The notes under the pieces: generated by a model
What the model saw: only the letters and a program-made list of their open reading frames with translations
Databases searched by the model: none
Told to the model about the DNA's origin: nothing
DNA from: Candidatus Phytoplasma melaleucae
GTDB lineage: Bacteria > Bacillota_I > Bacilli_A > Acholeplasmatales > Acholeplasmataceae
Direction: 5' to 3'
Assembly (NCBI RefSeq): GCF_030588185.1
Contig: NZ_JAOSID010000002.1
Span: 30,292 to 94,291, forward strand
DNA length: 64,000 nucleotides
Part shown: piece by piece, positions 28,983 through 36,867 of the stretch
Layout of the letters: each line of letters starts with the position of its first letter
Numbering within the stretch: the first letter of the stretch is position 1
Made by a program: the position numbers and the translations under genes

Positions 28983-29087
28983 TTAAAAATTAATTTTTTT
29001 AATAAAAAGGAAAATACAAGCTCCTAAAACCGAAATAAACATTATAAATGTAGTAATAAATAAAGTTTTATTCGATGTTTTTTTAAT
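28983..29087 (-). pseudogene. Small membrane-protein ORF without a standard start
   Basis: On the minus strand a frame encodes about 34 residues ending LGACIFLFIKKINF, with one clear membrane helix. AGAGAAGAGG lies just upstream, but the only nearby starts are three consecutive ATT codons. It could be a remnant, or a real gene with a rare AUU start. Confidence 0.25.
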
Positions 29088-29236
29088 AATAATATACCTC
29101 TTCTCTCCGTTTATATTTTATTAATATGATATGCAAAATAATTTAATTAATTGGTTATTTTATGTTTTCTTATATCATTTTTATTTGTTTGATTATTACT
29201 GTTATAAATAATATTATAATTATGCGGCATAACATT

Positions 29237-29480
29237 TTAGTGCATAGATAATTGTATTTGGGATGTATATATACGATGAATATTGCCATCTACAAATAAT
29301 GAATTTAGATCATCTGTTGTATTATCAAATTTTTCATTATTTTCTTTTATCATTTTTTTATAAAGTCTCCACCTTTATCATCGATATTACCTGTAATTTT
29401 GATATTTGAAATAAGGTGCATATCAGAATATGTTTGATCTTGAATAAAAAATAATACACTTTTCTAAGGTATTTTTTGGT
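29237..29480 (-). pseudogene. Frameshifted remnant of an unknown gene
   Basis: Two minus-strand frames continue one another. The first reads FIQDQTYSDMHLISNIKITG and then NIDDKGGDFIKK. The second starts at an ATG at 29353 and runs 38 codons (NNEKFDNTTDDLNSLFVDG). The composition is protein-like, but stops interrupt it. I do not recognise the family. Confidence 0.45.
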
Positions 29481-29599
29481 TTTCAAGAATCATAAATTTG
29501 CTTTTTTTTATAAAATTAAGTTTTACTAAGTAAAGTAGCGTTTAATAAGGATTTAGAAGTGTAGAAATAATTACTTACCATTTGAAGAAGAAAACTTAT

Positions 29600-29989
29600 T
29601 TTTATAATAACGTTCACATACCAGATAATAGAAGTTTCAGGAACTAAAACACCTAGAAATAATAGCATACAAAAAGAATTAACCCAATATGCTAAAACAT
29701 TAAAAAATACTATTAATAAAAAAAAGAATCTTCCGATGAAGAAAGAAATAATGTTTTACAATTAATAAATTTAAATTCTAAATTAAATTAAAAGAAAATA
29801 AGCTTCAAAAAGTTTTATTTCCGTTTTATTAAAACCTTCCCAAACAAGGTGGGAATCTTTTAAAAGTTGGGTTACTTTTACAAATAAAGAAAACTCCAAA
29901 TCTTTAAAAGATGTTTATCAATCTATACTAAATGATTTACAAAAAAAACAAAGAATTACAATCAGATTTGAAGAAATTAAAAAATATAA
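29600..29989 (+). pseudogene. Gene debris on the plus strand
   Basis: Overlapping short frames look coding but are broken: IIEVSGTKTPRNNSIQKELT in one, and SWVTFTNKENSKSLKDVYQS plus ILNDLQKKQR in another. They suggest one hydrophilic gene with several frameshifts. Unrecognised. It abuts the second copy of the direct repeat. Confidence 0.4.
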
Positions 29990-30385
29990 ATGATGAAAAA
30001 GAACATTCAAGTTAAAAAAATAGCTCTTTTTTTTTGGCCTGGAGCTTTAACTCTAATTGTTCAAACTCACCCATCATATTGCCAATTAACCAAAGAAAAA
30101 AAAATAGGAATCAGAATACCCAACCATTTACTAACTTTGAAACTACTTCAAAAAAAAGGTCCTCTAAAAACTACTTCTGTTAATGAAAGCGGGTTCCCCC
30201 CTTTACAGAATTTAAAAGTACTTATAAACAAATACCAAAATCAAGTAGATTATATTTACCTTGATAATCAAAATTTATCACAAACACCTTCTACAGTGAT
30301 AGATACAACTACTACTCCTTTTTGGCGCGTTTTAAGAAAAGGGGCAATTACATTATCTATGATTCGAAAAATATTAATTAAATAA
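29990..30385 (+). pseudogene. tsaC: Truncated tsaC (copy 2), fused to 5 foreign codons
   Basis: After MMKKNI-Q the frame enters the duplicated tsaC at the repeat edge (30007) and runs to the normal stop. It lacks the first ~67 residues, including the PTDTVYG nucleotide/threonine-binding region, so it cannot be active. It remains an open frame of 131 codons. Confidence 0.9.
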
Positions 30386-31746
30386 TACCGTTTTAGCCAT
30401 GAATAAAAATCTTATATCAGGGGCTTTAATCCCTAATTGCATTTCAAAATACAATTCGAAAAAAAATAAAAACAAAGAAACAACCCTTTCTATATTGAAA
30501 GAACGTAATTCTTTAGCTAAAAAAAAAGTTTTAACAGAAGAATACTTTAACAACGAGGAAATTTGCTTTTGACTTATATTTTGGCGTAATAATCTTTCAG
30601 CGACAATCATTTCTTGTAATTTTTTTAAAATTCGGTACAAAAACAAAAAAATATCTTTTTTTTGGCTAACTGTTTTTTGGAAAAAGGCAAAATCACTTAT
30701 AGAACTTTTTTCGCTAATTATAAATTCTATTAAAGTAAGAACACTTGTATCTTCTGACGCATAAGTCAATTGTTCAATAACAGATTCATCATGAATCTTT
30801 TTTTTTGGTAAATGATATAACTTAATTTTATTAATTTCCTCACTTAACAAGAACAAATCCCCGTTAGTTTTTTGTATTAATCGATAAATAAATTTATCTT
30901 TAATGGTTTCATTGATAAAAAAACCTTCTTGCGTAAAAGTGTTTAAAATATAAGAAAATAAATCATCTTTGCGATGAATAGACTTAATTTTTAATACTTG
31001 AGCAAATCTTAATAATTTGTTTTTCACCAGAGCAAAAAAATGATTATTTTCATCTAATGTAACATACATAATAATGTTCTGATCAGATGATTTATTTAAA
31101 TAATTTACTAAAAAAGAAAAATAATCAACTTTTTTTAACTCAAATAACAAAGAAATATTTTCTATAAAAAAAACTTTTTTTTGGGAAAAAAAATTGCCGG
31201 TAGATAACAATTCTTTCATTCGAGCCATAATATCAAAATAATTATGAGATTCGAATTTACAATAGTAAAAATAATAATTATTTTTATGGCAAAATTCTAC
31301 TAAATAATTCTTTTCCCTTTCTAAAAAAAATAACTGTGAATAACATAATAAACTTAAATAAACCACTCTTTTAACCGCCACATATTAGTATTTTAGATTT
31401 TTTTTTAATCTTTTTAATTTATAAAATCATTATAAATTATTTTTTTATCCTTATATGTTTTTTAGGCATACTTTTCTTAAAACCATCTTTTACTATAGGA
31501 ATAGCAGCACGAGGATGATATTTATAATATATTTCTTTTAAACGTTTTTGACTAACATGTGTATAAATCTGAGTAGTCGAAATATCCTCATGCCCTAAAA
31601 TACTTTGTAAAGCTCTTAAATCTATACCATTTTCTAATAAATGTGTTGCAAATGAATGTCTTAAAGTATGAGGAGAATATTTCTGTTTTAAACCAGATAA
31701 TTTTATCTTTTGTTTAAAAATCTTATAACAACCCTGTCTAGATAAA
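30007..31746 (+). repeat. 1740-bp direct repeat, copy 2
   Basis: Second copy of 20481-22220. The left edge cuts tsaC; the right edge continues into an intact xerC, so this side carries the original xerC junction and copy 1 carries the original tsaC junction. Confidence 0.95.
30374..31381 (-). CDS. holA: DNA polymerase III delta subunit, copy 2
   Basis: 335 residues, identical to the protein at 20848-21855. Here it lies 55 bases downstream of the intact xerC on the same strand, so this is the copy in its apparent ancestral upstream context. Having two complete copies of a clamp-loader subunit gene is unusual for a reduced genome. Confidence 0.88.
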   Translation of the reverse strand: MAVKRVVYLSLLCYSQLFFLEREKNYLVEFCHKNNYYFYYCKFESHNYFDIMARMKELLSTGNFFSQKKVFFIENISLLFELKKVDYFSFLVNYLNKSSDQNIIMYVTLDENNHFFALVKNKLLRFAQVLKIKSIHRKDDLFSYILNTFTQEGFFINETIKDKFIYRLIQKTNGDLFLLSEEINKIKLYHLPKKKIHDESVIEQLTYASEDTSVLTLIEFIISEKSSISDFAFFQKTVSQKKDIFLFLYRILKKLQEMIVAERLLRQNISQKQISSLLKYSSVKTFFLAKELRSFNIERVVSLFLFFFELYFEMQLGIKAPDIRFLFMAKTVLFN

Positions 31747-32399
31747 CGCCCTCCTTTATAATTCACAAAAACGAAACAATTAGATGTTTTACACAAAAGA
31801 AAATCACGAGAACATTTAAGATATAATTCAATAACTTGAGCAGAATATTTAGAAATAGGGACCATTCTTTCTTTGCTGCTTTTTCCTGTAACCAAAACAT
31901 ACATCTCTTCTAAATGTAACCGATCTAAAGTAAGATTTAAAAGTTCTGATATTCTTAACCCCGACCCATACATTAATTCAAATATAGCCTGATTCCGTAA
32001 ACTAATATAAGAATCATTTTGGTTAATTTGTGCTAAAAAACGAAAAGTTTCTTTCAAAGATAAAACAGTGGGTAAGTTTTTATTTATTTTAGGCATTTTC
32101 AAAGACAAAGCGATATTATAAACAACTTGGTTTTCTATTAAGAAAAAATCATGTAATTTTTTAATAACAACAATTTTCCTAGCTAAAGTTTTGCTGCTTA
32201 ATTTTTTTTCAGTTGTAATAAATTCTAAAAAAAGAAATATGTGATTTGGACGTATTTCGCACGGTTCTTTTAATTTTAAATATTTGTCTATAAATTCCAA
32301 ATATTGTCTCACATCAGTCAAGTAAGATATTATAGTATTTAAAGATAGAATCAATTCATGTTTTAGGTATAATTCGAACGCTTGTATAATATATTTCAT
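31437..32399 (-). CDS. xerC: XerC/XerD-type tyrosine recombinase
   Basis: 320 residues. It has an N-terminal SAM-like DNA-binding domain (~1-95) and the catalytic residues in order: Arg in GSGLRISELL (~148), Lys in VTGKSSKERM (~172), HTLRHS (~240), GHEDIS (~266) and the nucleophile Tyr in TTQIYTHVS (~275). A basic tail [13 protein letters not shown] follows. It probably resolves chromosome dimers or acts in element recombination. The weak ribosome binding site leaves the start moderately supported. Its 3' third is duplicated at 21911-22220. Confidence 0.93.
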   Translation of the reverse strand: MKYIIQAFELYLKHELILSLNTIISYLTDVRQYLEFIDKYLKLKEPCEIRPNHIFLFLEFITTEKKLSSKTLARKIVVIKKLHDFFLIENQVVYNIALSLKMPKINKNLPTVLSLKETFRFLAQINQNDSYISLRNQAIFELMYGSGLRISELLNLTLDRLHLEEMYVLVTGKSSKERMVPISKYSAQVIELYLKCSRDFLLCKTSNCFVFVNYKGGRLSRQGCYKIFKQKIKLSGLKQKYSPHTLRHSFATHLLENGIDLRALQSILGHEDISTTQIYTHVSQKRLKEIYYKYHPRAAIPIVKDGFKKSMPKKHIRIKK

Positions 32400-32462
32400 A
32401 GATAAAATTTTAACTTTCTAAAAGATAAACCCAAAAATCTATTTAGATGAATTAGTTTTAAT

Positions 32463-33245
32463 TTAATTTTTTTTAAGCGTTAAATGATTTTGTTTATTTC
32501 TATTAGTAGTGAAATACATAAAAAAAGTAGATAAAGGAATTTTAATAAAGTTAGTCAGAAAAATAGATTCCCAGTAAAATTTTTTCGTCGTAAAATAAAT
32601 CAATAAAGTAGCTATAACAGAAATCGAATAATTGAACAAACAAATCATTAATGAAATATCTTTTTGTTTATAAACATTTAAATATTTAGAAATAATATCT
32701 ATACCCCCAGTAGAACCCCCTATTCTAATAGTAATACCACCAATAATTCCTCCTAAAATAGCAGAAACTATTATTCTCACAAAAGAAGACCAAAACCCAC
32801 CATCCATATCAAATAAACCAAAAAAATTTTTCATTTTGTTTAAATATAAACTATTATTATTGTTAATAGAAGCAGTTAACAAAATTAAAAAAACGAAAAT
32901 AGAAATACTGTTAATAAGAGTACTTATAGTAAACTTATAACTTAATTTAGGAAAAGAAATAAAAATAAATAAAAATGCGTTTATGATTATATAGAAAAAA
33001 GCAGAAAATAAACCAACAAACAAAGAATTATTTTTTAAAAATATAAAATTCGCTTTTAATATTTTAGCAATAGCATCACCAATACCATGTATACCTGTCG
33101 CATATGAATTAACTTTATAATTGCCACTATTGAAAAAAACATCCGAAAGAGAATAAATAAAACATAAAAATATATTGATAAAAATAGTTTTCACATGTAA
33201 TTTATTTTTAGGCCCAAAAAGAGAATTATCTCTATTATTTTTCAT
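32463..33245 (-). CDS. YitT-family membrane protein
   Basis: 260 residues, about five hydrophobic segments. It has the family's GGIIGGITIRIGGSTGGIDI loop (~162-181) and the following KYLNVYKQKDIS segment. It lacks most of the C-terminal DUF2179 domain of longer YitT proteins. The function of the family is unknown. GGAGA lies before the ATG. Confidence 0.82.
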   Translation of the reverse strand: MKNNRDNSLFGPKNKLHVKTIFINIFLCFIYSLSDVFFNSGNYKVNSYATGIHGIGDAIAKILKANFIFLKNNSLFVGLFSAFFYIIINAFLFIFISFPKLSYKFTISTLINSISIFVFLILLTASINNNNSLYLNKMKNFFGLFDMDGGFWSSFVRIIVSAILGGIIGGITIRIGGSTGGIDIISKYLNVYKQKDISLMICLFNYSISVIATLLIYFTTKKFYWESIFLTNFIKIPLSTFFMYFTTNRNKQNHLTLKKN

Positions 33246-33443
33246 CTGTAATCTCCGCTTTTTCTACATTTTTTTTTCATTAAAATATAATTACAACTAA
33301 ATAACAGGAATAATTCAATTTACAAATAAAAATAATTAAAAAAAATTGAATGATAATAAGAATTTTTAAAGTTTGAATTTAATATATTTTAATATATCTT
33401 TATTTTCATTTTTTTAGTTCATAGATTTAAATTTTAATAACTT

Positions 33444-34472
33444 TTACCAACCGATACCTAATTTTTTTTTCACTTCATCTAACTTATTTTGGGCGATTAT
33501 ACTTGATTTTTCCGCACTTTTACTAAGAATATTAGCCAAAATAGAACTTTGACGAAAATAATGAAATTGATTTTGAATAACGGAAAGATGTTCTATAACT
33601 AAATCAGCTACTTTTATTTTCAAATTCTGATAAGAATAACCTTGAAAATAAGCTTCCGTTTTATTAAGATCCCAATCTCTAAAAGCGGAGTAAATTTTTA
33701 ATAAATTAGATAATCCTGGTTTTTTTTCTGTATCATATTTAATTTCGTTGTCAGAATCAGTTACTGATTGCATAATTTTTTTTCTGATAAGATTTAAATC
33801 TTCAGATAAAAAGATGCAACCTTTTTCTAATGATTGATCAATCAAATGATCACTTTTATTCATTTTTTTAATTGGATTAATCAAAGAATTAATAGTATGT
33901 CCTATTTTTAAAAAGTCAGGGACAATAAAAGTATTACCATACAAAGAATTAAAACGAATAGCTAAAGAGCGAACTAATTCTAGATGTTGTTTTTGATCTT
34001 GTCCAACAACTACAATATCAGCATCATAAAGCAAAATATCTGCTGCCATTAAAATGGGATAAGTGAATAAAGAAGTTCTTACATTTGGTTCAGAGTTATA
34101 TTTTTTTTTTTCTTTAAATTGAATCATACGGCTTAACTCTCCTAAATAAGAAGTACATTCCATTATATAACTTAAATAGGTATGTTGAGGCACCTCTGAT
34201 TGAATAAATAAATTAGTTATAGAAAGATCTAATCCTGCTGCAAGACATAAAGCTGCTGTGTCCTTAATAACTTGTTTAAGTAGAGATGGAGTTTGAAAAA
34301 AAGTTAGAGAATGTAGATCAGCAATAAAAATATAAAAATCATATTTATTATAAAACTTTTTTTGCAAAAGAACTAAAGGTCTAATAACCCCCAGAAGATT
34401 TCCTAAAGTTAATTTACCAGTGGGTTTAATACCGGTGATTATTTTTTTTTTCAACTTGGATTGCATAATCAT
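33444..34472 (-). CDS. trpS: Tryptophanyl-tRNA synthetase
   Basis: 342 residues. The class I HIGH-like motif appears as TGIKPTGKLTLGNLLG (~14-29), the MAADILLYDADIV tryptophan pocket (~150) and the KMSKS-like KMNKSDH (~203). It charges tRNA-Trp. A second ATG at 34466 is also possible; an AGAGAGGTGG sequence lies upstream. No T-box motif is seen. Confidence 0.95.
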   Translation of the reverse strand: MIMQSKLKKKIITGIKPTGKLTLGNLLGVIRPLVLLQKKFYNKYDFYIFIADLHSLTFFQTPSLLKQVIKDTAALCLAAGLDLSITNLFIQSEVPQHTYLSYIMECTSYLGELSRMIQFKEKKKYNSEPNVRTSLFTYPILMAADILLYDADIVVVGQDQKQHLELVRSLAIRFNSLYGNTFIVPDFLKIGHTINSLINPIKKMNKSDHLIDQSLEKGCIFLSEDLNLIRKKIMQSVTDSDNEIKYDTEKKPGLSNLLKIYSAFRDWDLNKTEAYFQGYSYQNLKIKVADLVIEHLSVIQNQFHYFRQSSILANILSKSAEKSSIIAQNKLDEVKKKLGIGW

Positions 34473-34594
34473 CTGATAATTTAACTACCACCTCTCTAAT
34501 TTTATCCTACGAACTATAAACACTATAAACTCAAACATAAAAATTATATTATTTGCTAAAAAAATTATTATGTAAGACTGGCTTCATAATAAAA

Positions 34595-35467
34595 TTAAAG
34601 ATTAACAAAGAAGGAGGTTTTTTTGAAATATCGACTACAATTAAATTTATTCTTCCAATAAAAAACCATTAAAAAGAAAAAAGCAAATATAATAAATAAA
34701 ATTAATATTCTAAATAAAACCGCTAATTTTTCTGGCAAATATAAACATCTAAATAACGGATCTCCAAAAATTTTAGAATGTTCATAATAATCACACTGAA
34801 TACTACTATAGGGAAACCAACATTCAGACGCTGAACAAACCACTCCTATTTGACTTCTAATAGGTTCAAATAAGCAAATAAAATAACAAAATAAATAGAA
34901 CAAGGGGTGAAAAAAAGTATAAAAAATTTTTTTAAAATTAGTTAAAGAAACAGGTAAATAGAAGAAAAAAAAGAAAAAAGAACTCCAAGGAATAATAATA
35001 TGCTGAAAAATACTTAAAATATAGCTATCATAAAGAAATTTAGATAAACTAATATTTCCATTATTTAATTTAAAATATTTAAATAACTTGTAAACATCAC
35101 CATTTTCGTTCCAAATAGGACTTAAAATGCAATTATATACAAAAGTAGTTAATAAAGAATCTACTACTATCATTAAAATAAAAAAAGATTGCGTTCTTTG
35201 ATTCTTAATTTTTATTAAGAAAGAACATAATACTAAGAAGACTAAAAGAGTTTTTTGATTAGTAAAAAATCTATAATATAAAAAAATTACTTTAATTATT
35301 TTCAAAATCAGAGATGTATTTGCCTGATTTTTCAAAAAAAATCTAGAAAAATCAGTAATAATAGTAAAAAAGGTAGTTAATAGAATAAACCAAAATAAGA
35401 GCTGGCCTCCAAAACTTAATTTATAAATTAAACCTTTTTTTTCATCTTTTTTTATTTTTTTATTCAT
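34595..35467 (-). CDS. Polytopic membrane protein (Pr6Pr/DUF1600-like)
   Basis: 290 residues with about seven hydrophobic segments. YRFFTNQKTLLVFL (~66-80) and IFQHIIIPWSSFFFFFFY resemble the FFTxQSN and HHxxP landmarks of the Pr6Pr/DUF1600 membrane family seen in mycoplasmas. A loop near residue 215 holds two Cys (VVCSASECWFPYS). Function unknown. The ribosome binding site is weak. Confidence 0.6.
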   Translation of the reverse strand: MNKKIKKDEKKGLIYKLSFGGQLLFWFILLTTFFTIITDFSRFFLKNQANTSLILKIIKVIFLYYRFFTNQKTLLVFLVLCSFLIKIKNQRTQSFFILMIVVDSLLTTFVYNCILSPIWNENGDVYKLFKYFKLNNGNISLSKFLYDSYILSIFQHIIIPWSSFFFFFFYLPVSLTNFKKIFYTFFHPLFYLFCYFICLFEPIRSQIGVVCSASECWFPYSSIQCDYYEHSKIFGDPLFRCLYLPEKLAVLFRILILFIIFAFFFLMVFYWKNKFNCSRYFKKTSFFVNL

Positions 35468-35820
35468 TTTTATTTCTTTTTAAAAAATCATAACCTCACA
35501 AAGATATTTTCATAAACATTTCTTGTTATAGAACAATCTGAAATTTACTAAGCATAAAATGCTTTTCAATGCAAAAAGTATAATAGTTTATTTGCAAAAT
35601 ATTATGTACACTTTATAAGTTTATATACACATTTAATATAATTAAAAACTTTATTTTACTAATATTACTAATAACTATAAAACTTATAAATAAAAACAAA
35701 GGCCTGATTAATAATTTGTATTTTGGGATACTATATACATATTATTATTTTACCAGATGATAAAGATATTTTTTAATTATTTTTAACTACTACACATATC
35801 AAAGTTTGCTGAGTTAATTT

Positions 35821-35905
35821 ACCCTATCTTTTGCAAAAAGCAGCGACGACTTACTAACATTCACTGTTGACTTACAATCTTGTTTCTATTTAACTGTTTA
35901 TAATT
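35821..35905 (+). repeat. 85-bp direct repeat, left of oriC
   Basis: The stretch from ACCCTATCTTTTGC to TGTTTATAATT matches 36607-36691 at 84 of 85 positions. It is richer in GC (AGCAGCGACGAC) than its surroundings. The two copies bracket the DnaA-box cluster. Between trpS-side gene end (35468) and here I see no gene. Confidence 0.95.
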
Positions 35906-35992
35906 CTTTTGTACTACATTTGGCAATTTCTTTAAATTAAAGGCTGCTTGAAATCGTCAATGATTGTGAATTAAAATTAGTAAATTTTGATA

Positions 35993-36069
35993 TTTTTATT
36001 CACACTAATTACAAAGTTATTCACAATGTTATAAATTGTGAATAACTTTGTAATTAGTGTGAATAAAAA
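35993..36069. repeat. 77-base inverted repeat carrying four DnaA boxes
   Basis: Arms of 35 bases flank a 7-base centre (GTTATAA, 36028-36034) with perfect complementarity. Each arm contains two DnaA boxes, giving a symmetric four-box array. Confidence 0.95.
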
Positions 36070-36176
36070 AAATAATTCTATTTAAAAACACAGTACTTCA
36101 GATCATTTTTTGTTTGTTTATAAATCACATTTTTTGTGAACAAAAAATGTGAATAACTTTTTTTTTAAAGTTATTC

Positions 36177-36238
36177 ACATTTTTTTTAATATAAAAGTAA
36201 CATTTTTTTTAATATAAAAGTAACATTTTTTTTAATAA
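36177..36238 (+). repeat. 23-base tandem repeat inside oriC (2.7 copies)
   Basis: The unit ACATTTTTTTTAATATAAAA plus GTA is repeated at 36177, 36200 and partially at 36223. Confidence 0.85.
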
Positions 36239-36606
36239 AAATAAAAAGACCATTTTTAGGACATAATTAATTTTTGCTTGTCTTTGTTTATTAGCCACAA
36301 AAAAATAAAATATCATAAAAAATGTGAATAACTCTTTTTTATGTGAACAAAATGTGAACAAAATGTGAATAACTTTTAGCATTTAGCCCCAAAAAAAATA
36401 CATTTTGTAAGTTATTCACATTTTTTAGGTTCTATAACAATGATAATATATATATATATAATAAATAAAGAAATTTAAAAATTTTAAAAAAAAGATAGAA
36501 AACTAAGTCTTCAAAATTGAAAAAATTTAGAATCACTTACTTCATCTAACTTTCCATTTGATAGATAATTGTTTTTATTTCTTAGCTTCTATCTCTTAAT
36601 GAGCTT

Positions 36607-36691
36607 ACCCTATCTTTTACAAAAAGCAGCGACGACTTACTAACATTCACTGTTGACTTACAATCTTGTTTCTATTTAACTGTTTATAATT
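36607..36691 (+). repeat. 85-bp direct repeat, right of oriC
   Basis: Second copy of 35821-35905, with one difference (TTAC for TTGC), 786 bases away in the same orientation. Confidence 0.95.
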
Positions 36692-36867
36692 AAAATTGTT
36701 CCTTCTCTGTAATAAATTATCAAATAAATGAAAAAGAAAAAAATAAACTAACATAATAAAAATGCTAAAGTGTTGAGTTACTTTTATATAATATAGATAT
36801 GAAAATAAAAAGATCATCTGAACAATATAAAAAGTTTAATAATTAGAAAAGAATAAGGTAAAAATTT

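Larger units (their letters stand above)
35993..36470. other. oriC: Replication origin (oriC): DnaA-box cluster and AT-rich unwinding region
   Basis: Nine exact TTATTCACA boxes (starting at 35996, 36017, 36037, 36058, 36148, 36171, 36323, 36364 and 36412; both strands) and three TTGTTCACA boxes (36135, 36342, 36353) fall within 425 bases. A long AT-only stretch (TATATATATATAATAAATAA, about 36450) follows, suitable for strand opening. dnaA lies 3 kb to the right with nrdIE between. No gene lies in 35468-36867. Confidence 0.9.
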
